Shown here: positions 29,249 to 36,914 of the stretch, one piece after another
Layout: each line of letters opens with the position of its first letter
Position numbering within the stretch: the first letter of the stretch is position 1
NCBI RefSeq assembly: GCF_013390595.1
Contig: NZ_JACAWV010000022.1
Location: forward strand, 558,001 to 622,000
Source: Rhizobium sp. RM
Lineage (GTDB): Bacteria; Pseudomonadota; Alphaproteobacteria; Rhizobiales; Rhizobiaceae
DNA: 64,000 nt
Direction: 5' to 3'
Made by a program: the position numbers and the translations under genes
The notes under the pieces: generated by a model
Database searches by the model: none
Told to the model about the DNA's origin: nothing
The model's input: the letters and a program-made list of their open reading frames with translations, nothing else

Positions 29249-30742
29249 TTGACAACATTCTCTGATCTTGGCCTGAGCCAAAAAGTTCTTTCCGCTATTG
29301 CAGATGCCGGCTACACAACGCCGACGCCCATTCAGGCGGGCGCTATTCCGCCTGCGCTGGAAAGACGCGATATCTGTGGCATCGCACAGACCGGAACGGG
29401 GAAAACGGCTTCCTTCGTTCTGCCGATGCTCACCCTTCTGGAGAAGGGCCGCGCACGCGCCAGAATGCCGCGTACGCTGATTCTCGAGCCGACGCGCGAA
29501 CTCGCAGCGCAGGTTGCCGAAAACTTCGAAAAATACGGCAAGAATCACAAGCTGAACGTCGCGCTGCTGATCGGCGGCGTCTCCTTCGAAGAGCAGGACC
29601 GCAAGCTTGAGCGTGGCGCAGACGTGTTGATCTGCACCCCCGGCCGCCTTCTCGACCATTGCGAGCGCGGCAAGCTTCTGATGACCGGTGTCGAAATTCT
29701 CGTCATCGATGAAGCCGACCGCATGCTGGACATGGGCTTCATTCCGGACATCGAGCGCATTGCGAAGATGATTCCATTCACCCGCCAGACGCTGTTCTTC
29801 TCGGCAACCATGCCACCGGAGATCCAGAAGCTTGCGGACCGCTTCCTGCAGAACCCGGCCCGTGTCGAAGTAGCCAAGCCTTCTTCGACGGCAAAAACGG
29901 TTGCCCAGCGCATCGTTGCTGCGCACAACAAGGATTATGAGAAGCGCGCCATGCTGCGCGACCTGATCCGTGCCGAAGAACAGGAACTGAAGAACGCCAT
30001 CATCTTCTGCAACCGCAAGAAGGATGTCTCCGATCTGTTCCGCTCGCTTGACCGGCACGGTTTCTCGGTCGGCGCTCTGCATGGTGACATGGATCAGCGT
30101 ACGCGCATGACCATGCTGCAGAACTTCAAGGACGGAAACCTGAAACTGCTCGTCGCGTCCGATGTCGCGGCACGCGGTCTGGATATTCCTGACGTCAGCC
30201 ACGTCTTCAACTTCGACATTCCGATCCATTCGGAAGACTACGTTCACCGCATCGGCCGTACCGGCCGCGCTGGGAGGTCGGGTAAGGCCTTTACCATCGT
30301 CACGAAAAGCGACACGAAGTATCTCGATGCCATCGAAAAACTGATCGGCGAAAACATCGAGTGGCTGAACGGCGACCTTTCCGCCCTGCCCGCCCCCATG
30401 GAAAGCCACGACAACGGTGGACGTCGCGGCAACAAGGAACGTGGCGGCAAGGGTCGCGACAAAAACCGTCGTGACAACACGCAGCAGAACGAAACAATCA
30501 ACAAGGGCGCACAATCCGCAACGGAAGCGGATGTCGCGGTTCACGGAGAAGACAAAGTGAAGGCAGAACGCAAAGCGGAAAAAGCGCCCCGTCATTCCGA
30601 TCGCCGCAGCCCTGGCCACGCCAACGACGACAACCGCGACCGTCGCCGTCATTACCGTGACCACGACGATGGCCCGACACCGGTTGGCTTCGGCGACGAC
30701 ATTCCGGCATTCATGCTGATCGTGGCAAACGCCAAGAGCTGA
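29249..30742 (+). CDS. DEAD-box RNA helicase, RhlE-like
   Basis: 497 residues: Q motif, motif I AQTGTGKT (47-54), PTRELA, GG, TPGR, DEAD (154-157), SAT (185-187), and in the second RecA domain ARGLD and HRIGRTGR (~332-339). From about residue 380 to 480 a Lys/Arg/Asn-rich, likely disordered tail follows, with a short hydrophobic C-terminus (DIPAFMLIVANAK). It unwinds or remodels RNA, for example in ribosome assembly or decay. The start is TTG 29249 after GGAAAAAG; no ATG fits before motif Q. A long leader (~220 bases) precedes it. Confidence 0.92.
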   Translation: MTTFSDLGLSQKVLSAIADAGYTTPTPIQAGAIPPALERRDICGIAQTGTGKTASFVLPMLTLLEKGRARARMPRTLILEPTRELAAQVAENFEKYGKNHKLNVALLIGGVSFEEQDRKLERGADVLICTPGRLLDHCERGKLLMTGVEILVIDEADRMLDMGFIPDIERIAKMIPFTRQTLFFSATMPPEIQKLADRFLQNPARVEVAKPSSTAKTVAQRIVAAHNKDYEKRAMLRDLIRAEEQELKNAIIFCNRKKDVSDLFRSLDRHGFSVGALHGDMDQRTRMTMLQNFKDGNLKLLVASDVAARGLDIPDVSHVFNFDIPIHSEDYVHRIGRTGRAGRSGKAFTIVTKSDTKYLDAIEKLIGENIEWLNGDLSALPAPMESHDNGGRRGNKERGGKGRDKNRRDNTQQNETINKGAQSATEADVAVHGEDKVKAERKAEKAPRHSDRRSPGHANDDNRDRRRHYRDHDDGPTPVGFGDDIPAFMLIVANAKS

Positions 30743-30761
30743 TCTGCCGGAAGGGCAAACG

Positions 30762-31199
30762 ATGACCTCTCCTGGCAAACCGGGCCTCGATTTTCCTGGC
30801 GTCGGCGCTGGTCTCGTTATTCTGCGCGATGAAAAACTGCTGCTTTGCCGGCGCGTAAAGGCGCCGGAAGCAGAACACTGGAGCATTCCAGGCGGAAAAG
30901 TCGACCATATGGAGCCGGCTCATGTCGCGGCAAAACGCGAGGCCGAAGAGGAAACGGGGCTGGCGATCGGCCAGGTGGATTTCCTCTGCCACAGCGAACT
31001 GGCGCTGGCCTCCGATAACCAGCACTGGGTTTCCCTGATATATCTAGCTCGCGATTTCCAGGGCGAGCCCACGTTGACGGAACCGGACAAACTGTCCGAG
31101 ATCGGCTGGTTCGCACTGGATCAGCTTCCGGCCCCCCTCTCCGCCTTCGCAAAAGACGCATTGACGGCGCTCAAGCACCACCCGGTCCATCAGAGTTAA
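30762..31199 (+). CDS. NUDIX hydrolase
   Basis: 145 residues with an exact Nudix box, G45-x5-E51-x7-R59-E60-A-x-E-E-x-G-L67 (residues 45-67), which binds the metal and cuts nucleoside diphosphate-linked substrates. Closest in style to MutT/ADP-ribose-type proteins, but the substrate cannot be called. Starts 19 bases after the helicase gene on the same strand, so probably co-transcribed. No terminator is obvious after it. Confidence 0.9.
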   Translation: MTSPGKPGLDFPGVGAGLVILRDEKLLLCRRVKAPEAEHWSIPGGKVDHMEPAHVAAKREAEEETGLAIGQVDFLCHSELALASDNQHWVSLIYLARDFQGEPTLTEPDKLSEIGWFALDQLPAPLSAFAKDALTALKHHPVHQS

Positions 31200-31454
31200 T
31201 AGGGTACGGCGCAGCACATCATAGAAGTGCGCGCTTGAAAATTCATGCAGAAAGCAACCGGCAACCATTTGCGTCATGGCCTCGGCAAATGACGATTCGC
31301 ACCGGGATTGCAGCAGGCCTCACGACACATGATCAGACAGGGAAATGCGTACCGAGATTGCGCAGGGAGCTCTTTTGACGAAAAACGTGTCGAAAGCTTC
31401 AGCTTCTGCAGGGCAGGAACAACACAACCCAGAATTGCCTCATATTATCCCGCG

Positions 31455-31593
31455 TAAAAAACCGCTTCAGTTGCCCGAAGCGGTTGGTACGTAATAAAAA
31501 AGGATAGAATATCGAGTCCAATATAGTCTGGCAGTGCTTATATTCGGAACACTTCCGAGGCTCAAAAGAGCCAATTTCAGTCGTCCCCTGAAA
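31455..31593 (-). ncRNA. Candidate small RNA, ~140 nt
   Basis: Reading the minus strand: a CTTGAC box, then TTAGAT/TAGATA 17-18 bases later, then a stretch with two tandem hairpins (GGCTC-TTTT-GAGCC and CGGAA-GTG-TTCCG), an unpaired U- and A-rich middle, and finally a 9-base stem AACCGCTTC / GAAGCGGTT followed by TTTTTT. Nothing in it codes for protein. The layout (promoter, two small stem-loops, single-stranded region, Rho-independent end) is that of a trans-acting sRNA. I do not match it to a named family; the transcript is predicted, not shown. Confidence 0.58.
31456..31485 (-). terminator. Rho-independent terminator on the minus strand
   Basis: Arms at 31460-31468 and 31477-31485, loop of 8; six T on the minus strand. 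No annotated minus-strand gene lies upstream, so it must serve an unannotated transcript. Confidence 0.8.
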
Positions 31594-31599
31594 CACCTA

Positions 31600-31629
31600 T
31601 ATCTAAGCGAAACATTTACTTTTCGTCAA
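31600..31629 (-). promoter_or_regulatory. Putative promoter of the small RNA
   Basis: -35 TTGACG at 31624-31629 (within CTTGAC) and -10 TAGATA at 31600-31605, spacing 18 (or TTAGAT with 17). The -35 matches well, the -10 only moderately. Confidence 0.5.
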
Positions 31630-32122
31630 GCACATCTTCTCGCAAATGCGAAAAAACCAGAGAAAACTACGCGACTGCGAAAGAAAAAATGGGCCATTAC
31701 GAAAATAAATCAATAGATTAACCAAGTGAAAACAAAATGGGCAATTTTTTCGGCTGCACTGTAGAAAGCAGAAATGTAATCTTGCGAGATACAATCTTCA
31801 GGTTATATCGCCCTCGCGTTACAGTTTTATAAACTAAAAAACGACCATCGCACATTCAAGTATACTTAAATATTCATGTATCCTGATTTTCACTTGCAAA
31901 GAGGCGATGCGAACAGGACTGAAGATCAGCTTTTCCTCTACCTGGTGAATTTCAACAACCCTGGCGCGTCCGAACCCGAATCTTTGTGCCCGAAACATTG
32001 ACCCGGGAAAACATTTCGGTAGCCGGTATCGGCTTATGGTCGCTTTGACGTTATTTTTCCTTTTGAAAACGCGATCCTGCCGATAAACAATCAGACCGTG
32101 AAAATAGGATTTCGATCACGTG

Positions 32123-33202
32123 ATGCGTTCTCTTTGCCTGCTGCCCTTTATCGCCAGTCTTGCCTTCGCGGGCGCAGCAAGCGCGGCAACAATTGGCATT
32201 GTCGCTCCCCAGAATGGTCCGTTCGAACTTTTGGGACAGCAGATCCGGCAAGGCGCGAAGGCGGCAGCGGCCAAGCTGGGTCTTGATGTGATCGAAATTC
32301 ATGAAAGCTGCGAAGACGGCAGCGGCGGCGCCATTGCTGATGGGCTCGTTGCCGCCAAGGTCAGCGCGGCAATCGGTTTCCTGTGCACCGAAACGCTGCA
32401 GGGCGTCCTGCCACCGCTCAAGTCTGCCGCCATACCAGCCATCACACTCTCCAGCCGTGCGCCTATCCTGATGGAAGACGCCCTGAAATATGGCTGGCCA
32501 CTGTTTCGTTTCGCCCCGTCCGACAAGGCGGAATCCGATAAGGTGGCTGAAATCATCCTGCGCGACTGGAAGGGTCACCCCATCGGTCTGGTCGATGACG
32601 GCACGATATACAGCCGCGAACTTGTTGACCGGGTTCGCTCCGCCCTCGAGGAAAACGGCCTGAAGCCGACGCTGGCCGACACCATGCGCCCCACCCAGGA
32701 ACAGCAGGTCGCACTGGTGCGCAGGCTGGCACGAACCGGGGTGACGCATGTATTCGTTGGCGCAGAGCGCAACGATGTCGCCATCATTGCAAGAGATGCC
32801 GGCACGGAGAACATTGCCCTGACGATCATGGGTGGCGATGCGATGGCCGCAGCCAACAACCCCGTCGCCCTCCCCCCCAATGTTCTGGCCGTAACACGCC
32901 CAGCCTACGACACCCTGCCTTCTGCCCAGGCAGTGACGGGTGAATTGCGGGCGGCAAACATCGAACCCGAGGGTTATGTCCTGCCGTCTTACGCAGCGAC
33001 AGAGCTGACGGCAGCGCTTGTTGAAATGGTGCAGGCGCAAAACAAGCCGGCGTCCGAACTTCTGGCAAGCGGCACCGCATTCAAAACCGTCATTGGCGAC
33101 ATCGCTTTCAATCCGTCACACGAGTTTGCAGCGAACCCATACGGCCTGCAACGTTGGAACGGCCAACGCTTTGAGCCGACCGAGAGGGCGGAAAAGCAAT
33201 AG
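32123..33202 (+). CDS. Periplasmic binding protein, branched-chain amino acid type (Peripl_BP_6)
   Basis: 359 residues: a clear signal peptide (ending AASA, ~21 residues), then the two-lobed type I fold, beginning TIGIVAPQNGPFELLGQQIRQGA and including GFLCTETLQ, FRFAPSD and GLVDDGTIYSREL. This is the LivJ/LivK-like receptor class. No ABC permease or ATPase gene adjoins it, so it is either an orphan receptor or works with a transporter elsewhere. ATG 32123; the GTG three bases earlier is also possible. Confidence 0.87.
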   Translation: MRSLCLLPFIASLAFAGAASAATIGIVAPQNGPFELLGQQIRQGAKAAAAKLGLDVIEIHESCEDGSGGAIADGLVAAKVSAAIGFLCTETLQGVLPPLKSAAIPAITLSSRAPILMEDALKYGWPLFRFAPSDKAESDKVAEIILRDWKGHPIGLVDDGTIYSRELVDRVRSALEENGLKPTLADTMRPTQEQQVALVRRLARTGVTHVFVGAERNDVAIIARDAGTENIALTIMGGDAMAAANNPVALPPNVLAVTRPAYDTLPSAQAVTGELRAANIEPEGYVLPSYAATELTAALVEMVQAQNKPASELLASGTAFKTVIGDIAFNPSHEFAANPYGLQRWNGQRFEPTERAEKQ

Positions 33203-33310
33203 TTGGCCACGCCACCTAAAAAACCCGTCCGAACCGGCTGTAAAGCCGTTTCAAAGGGCATCGCTTGATGTTAAAGGCACCGCAGCAAACGCGCTGAGAG
33301 GAGTATGCCC

Positions 33311-33988
33311 ATGTCCCTGCCCATCCGGATCGCCCCATCCATTCTGGCATCCAATTTTGCCAAGCTGGGACAGGAGGTCGCGGACGTTACGGAAGCCGGC
33401 GCGGACTGGATTCACCTCGATGTCATGGACGGCCATTTCGTTCCCAACATCTCGTTCGGCCCCGACGTCATCAAGGCACTACGCCCGCACAGCAAGGCAT
33501 TCTTCGACTGCCACCTGATGATTGCGCCCGTCGACCCCTATCTGGAAGCTTTCGCCAAGGCAGGCTGTGACAGCATCACCGTACATGCCGAAGCCGGACC
33601 GCATCTGCACCGTTCGTTGCAGACCATCCGCTCGCTCGGCAAGAAGGTTGGTGTGACACTCAATCCCGCCACACCGCTTTCGGTCATCGAAAACGTTCTT
33701 GATGATGTCGATCTGATCCTCATCATGAGCGTCAATCCGGGCTTTGGCGGTCAGAAATTCATTCCCGCCATGCTCGACAAGATCCGAGCAACCAAAACGA
33801 TGATCGGTGAACGTCCGATCGAACTCGAAGTTGACGGCGGCGTGACGGTTGAGACCGCACCTGCTATCATTGCTGCTGGCGCCAACGCCCTCGTGGCGGG
33901 CTCGGCCGTGTTCAAGGGAGATGGCGTCGACGACTACCGCAAGACGGTTGCCGCATTGCGCGCTGCCGCCGAAACGGGACGTCGCTGA
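33311..33988 (+). CDS. rpe: Ribulose-phosphate 3-epimerase
   Basis: 225 residues, TIM barrel. [31 protein letters not shown] (metal ligands His and Asp), CHLMI, and [13 protein letters not shown] are diagnostic. Interconverts ribulose-5-P and xylulose-5-P in the pentose phosphate pathway. ATG 33311 has AGGAG at 7-base spacing; the ATG at 33305 is too close to that site. Confidence 0.96.
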   Translation: MSLPIRIAPSILASNFAKLGQEVADVTEAGADWIHLDVMDGHFVPNISFGPDVIKALRPHSKAFFDCHLMIAPVDPYLEAFAKAGCDSITVHAEAGPHLHRSLQTIRSLGKKVGVTLNPATPLSVIENVLDDVDLILIMSVNPGFGGQKFIPAMLDKIRATKTMIGERPIELEVDGGVTVETAPAIIAAGANALVAGSAVFKGDGVDDYRKTVAALRAAAETGRR

Positions 33989-34069
33989 ACCCCATATGTC
34001 GCCCTGACCGCTCGGGGCGACATGCGACCATGCCGACAGCAACCCTGCAAGTGCTTCTAGAGTGCTTTG

Positions 34070-34567
34070 ATGCGTAACGACGGTCAGCATTTTTACGACA
34101 GGTTCCCCGGAGTGCTCGCCCTGTCGTTTGGCGCGGTGGCATGGGGCATCTGTTCGTCGGCAACGGCATCGCTCGGCCTTTATCTGCAGAACAGGCTCGA
34201 AACCGACAATTTCCTTACCATCGCAGTGCTGTTCTTCGTCGGCGGACTGCTCGGCTGGTTGGTCGCCGCCGCCGCATTCTGTGTCGTGCCATCAGCAAGC
34301 CCGAATGCCATCCGCTTCGGCACGGCCTTTATCCTGGTGGCCATCTCCACATGTCTTGCCACCGCTCTCATCTTCGCTCTGCAATACCGTGTCTTTTATG
34401 CGCAGTGGCACGCACCCGTCTTCTCGCGCATCTGGTTCTTTCAGCAGCTCTTCACGTCGCTTGGCGCCATCTACCAGTTCTCGGTCATCGGTCTTCGCCT
34501 GTATTTTCCTTATGCGCTTTTGCCGATCCTTCTGGCCAGCGCCATACTTTGCCGCCGCACGCATTGA
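34070..34567 (+). CDS. Hypothetical inner-membrane protein, four helices
   Basis: 165 residues with four predicted membrane helices separated by short loops (first near VLALSFGAVAWGICSSATASLGLYL, last near FPYALLPILLASAIL). No motif I recognise. Lies between rpe and purB on the same strand, 81 bases after rpe and 60 before purB, so it may be part of a purB transcript. ATG 34070; no strong ribosome site. Confidence 0.7.
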   Translation: MRNDGQHFYDRFPGVLALSFGAVAWGICSSATASLGLYLQNRLETDNFLTIAVLFFVGGLLGWLVAAAAFCVVPSASPNAIRFGTAFILVAISTCLATALIFALQYRVFYAQWHAPVFSRIWFFQQLFTSLGAIYQFSVIGLRLYFPYALLPILLASAILCRRTH

Positions 34568-34627
34568 GATTGCCGGAACACTTTGCTAAACGGGCAGAAA
34601 ATTTCCTCCACAAAGAAAGCCCTTGCC

Positions 34628-35935
34628 ATGATCCCTCGTTACTCCCGGCCGGAAATGGTCGCTATCTGGTCGCCGGAAACAAAATTCCGCATCTGGTTCG
34701 AGATTGAGGCCCATGCCTGCGACGCGCTGGCCGAAATCGGCGTCATTCCGAAGTCCGCAGCAAAGACGATCTGGGAAAAGGGCGGCAGCGCCAACTTCGA
34801 TGTGGCGCGCATCGATGAAATCGAAGCTGTAACCAAGCACGACGTCATTGCCTTTCTGACGCACCTTGCCGAATTCGTCGGCCCCGACAGCCGTTTCGTG
34901 CACCAGGGCATGACCTCCTCCGACGTTCTCGACACAACGCTTAACATTCAGCTCGTTCGCGCCGCCGACCTGCTCCTGGCCGACATGGACCGGCTGCTGG
35001 CCGCGTTGAAGACACGCGCTTTCGAACACAAGAACACGGTGCGCATCGGCCGTAGCCACGGCATTCATGCCGAGCCGACCACGATGGGCCTGACGTTTGC
35101 CCGCTTCTACGCGGAGATGGATCGCAACCGCGCCCGCCTCGTCAACGCCCGCGCTGAAATTGCCACGGGCGCCATCTCCGGCGCCGTCGGCACATTCGCC
35201 AACATCGATCCTTCCGTGGAAGAACATGTCTGCAAGGCGCTCGGTCTTGCGCCGGAGCCGGTTTCGACTCAGGTCATTCCGCGCGACCGCCACGCCATGT
35301 TCTTCGCAATCCTTGGCGTCATTGCCTCGTCGATCGAAAACGTCGCGATCGAAATCCGCCACATGCAGCGCACCGAAGTGCTGGAAGCCGAAGAGTTCTT
35401 CTCTCCGGGCCAGAAGGGTTCTTCGGCCATGCCGCACAAGCGCAACCCCGTGCTGACCGAGAACCTGACGGGTCTTGCCCGCCTGATACGCATGTCGGTC
35501 GTTCCGGCGCTGGAAAACGTTGCCCTCTGGCACGAGCGTGACATCAGCCACTCCTCCGTGGAGCGCGGCATCGGTCCTGACACCACCATCACCCTCGACT
35601 TCGCGCTGAACCGTCTGGCCGGCGTTATCGAGAAGCTGGTGATCTACCCGGACAACATGCTGAAGAACATGAACAAGTTCCGCGGCCTGGTACATTCGCA
35701 GCGCGTTCTGCTCGCGCTGACGCAGGCAGGTGTGTCTCGTGAAGACGCATATCGCCTGGTCCAGCGCAACGCCATGAAGGTCTGGGAACACGGCGCAGAC
35801 TTCCTTGAAGAGCTTATGGGCGACGACGAAGTCCGCGCAGCTCTTTCCGAAGAGGTTATCCGCGAGAAGTTCGACCTCGGCTACCACACCAAGCACGTCG
35901 ACACGATCTTCAAACGCGTGTTCGGCAACGCATAA
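34628..35935 (+). CDS. purB: Adenylosuccinate lyase
   Basis: 435 residues of the fumarase/aspartase superfamily, with the signature GSSAMPHKRNP, the TSSDVLDT block and GRSHGIHAEP. Removes fumarate from SAICAR and from adenylosuccinate in purine synthesis. ATG 34628; an upstream in-frame start at 34583 overlaps the leader. Located ~4 kb before purC; the two are not in one operon because a GGDEF-EAL gene and a hydrolase lie between. Confidence 0.97.
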   Translation: MIPRYSRPEMVAIWSPETKFRIWFEIEAHACDALAEIGVIPKSAAKTIWEKGGSANFDVARIDEIEAVTKHDVIAFLTHLAEFVGPDSRFVHQGMTSSDVLDTTLNIQLVRAADLLLADMDRLLAALKTRAFEHKNTVRIGRSHGIHAEPTTMGLTFARFYAEMDRNRARLVNARAEIATGAISGAVGTFANIDPSVEEHVCKALGLAPEPVSTQVIPRDRHAMFFAILGVIASSIENVAIEIRHMQRTEVLEAEEFFSPGQKGSSAMPHKRNPVLTENLTGLARLIRMSVVPALENVALWHERDISHSSVERGIGPDTTITLDFALNRLAGVIEKLVIYPDNMLKNMNKFRGLVHSQRVLLALTQAGVSREDAYRLVQRNAMKVWEHGADFLEELMGDDEVRAALSEEVIREKFDLGYHTKHVDTIFKRVFGNA

Positions 35936-35956
35936 GAACAAAATCAGAAAAGATAG

Positions 35957-35986
35957 TAACGGCGCGATCTTGATCGCGCCGTTATT
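35957..35986 (+). terminator. Palindromic terminator after purB
   Basis: TAACGGCGCGATC / GATCGCGCCGTTA with a two-base centre, followed by TTGC rather than a pure T-run; moderate strength. Confidence 0.6.
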
Positions 35987-36005
35987 GCAACACAGATATG
36001 GGCCC

Positions 36006-36569
36006 ATGAAGGTTTCAGAAGCAGATATTCTTATCGTACCCGGTTACACCAATTCCGGCCCCGACCACTGGCAGAGCCGTTGGGAGCGCAAGCTTTCCAC
36101 CGCGCGCCGGGTTGAGCAGGCGGAATGGTCAAAACCGGTGAAGGAAGACTGGGTGGCAAGGCTGGTCGAAGAGGTCAACGCCTCAACCAGACCGGTTGTC
36201 ATCGTTGCCCATTCGCTCGGCGTTCCAACCGTGATCCATGCCCTGCCCGAGATTGGCAAGAAGGTAACGGGCGCACTTCTCGTTGCCCCGCCTGACGTCG
36301 CCAACGATGCGATCAGGCCGAAACACCTGATGACGTTCGGCCCCTACCCGCGCGATCCACTGCCGTTCCCGACCATCACCATCGCCAGCAGGAACGATCC
36401 GTTCGGCTCTTACGAACATGCCGACGAAATTGCTGCTGCCTGGGGTTCGCTGCTGATCGATGCCGGAATGTCCGGACATATCAACGCCGAGTCCGGCCAC
36501 GGCCCCTGGCCGGAGGGTGGTATGGTCTTTGCGCAGTTCCTGAGCAAGCTGAAGCCTACCGAAACCTGA
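36006..36569 (+). CDS. RBBP9/YdeN-like serine hydrolase
   Basis: 187 residues of the RBBP9/YdeN family: ADILIVPGYTNSGPDHWQSRWE near the start, nucleophile in VVAHSLGV, catalytic Asp in SRNDPFGSYE and His in AESGHGPWPEG. Such proteins are compact cytoplasmic hydrolases of unclear substrate. Begins 70 bases after purB, immediately after a terminator-like palindrome, and a second terminator-like hairpin follows it. Confidence 0.9.
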   Translation: MKVSEADILIVPGYTNSGPDHWQSRWERKLSTARRVEQAEWSKPVKEDWVARLVEEVNASTRPVVIVAHSLGVPTVIHALPEIGKKVTGALLVAPPDVANDAIRPKHLMTFGPYPRDPLPFPTITIASRNDPFGSYEHADEIAAAWGSLLIDAGMSGHINAESGHGPWPEGGMVFAQFLSKLKPTET

Positions 36570-36914
36570 TCGCAGGCTTCTTCCGGCGCCTGTAACGAGA
36601 GCAATCAACGCGCGAATATTCGCTGACGCGCGTTGCTGCCCTTTTCTCTTCTGTATCAGAATTCGACTTGCGCCGCGCCCGAAGCGGCCCTATCCATTGG
36701 TCGTAAGACTATGCAACTGTTCACAACCGACCCTTCTTTATATTAGACATGTTGCAAACACCGGATTTCCTGTAGATTGACATTTCGCAACTTTCGGTAA
36801 CGCCGTCGTGAATTTAACGATAGATTAAACCGGCAACGTTACAGTTAACCTTCGTAGAAGGCGCGTGAAGAAAATTATTTAATATCAAAGACATCTCAAA
36901 ATGGGCCGGATCGA
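36570..36914. other. Intergenic region before the GGDEF-EAL gene
   Basis: 345 bases, AT-rich in its right half. At 36606-36650 a 9-base stem CAACGCGCG / CGCGCGTTG with a 12-base loop and downstream CCCTTTTCTCTT looks like a terminator for the hydrolase gene. The rest probably carries the promoter of the next gene; I cannot fix a -35/-10 pair with confidence. Confidence 0.5.

Larger units (their letters stand above)
31200..32122. other. AT-rich intergenic region of 0.9 kb with a likely small RNA
   Basis: No protein gene with a ribosome site is apparent. Contains a minus-strand promoter-hairpins-terminator array (31455-31629, listed separately), a perfect AAGTATACTT palindrome at 31858-31867, and a 41-codon frame at 31876-32001 (MYPDFHLQRGD...) without a ribosome site. 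Base composition is clearly richer in A and T than the flanking genes. The left ~250 bases hold nothing I recognise. Confidence 0.6.

Noticed and set aside
29162-30886. A 574-codon frame antisense to the DEAD-box helicase
   Set aside because: Composition is Arg- and Cys-rich shadow sequence; the helicase motifs are all on the other strand.
34586-36007. A 473-codon frame antisense to purB
   Set aside because: Shadow of purB; no recognisable domain.
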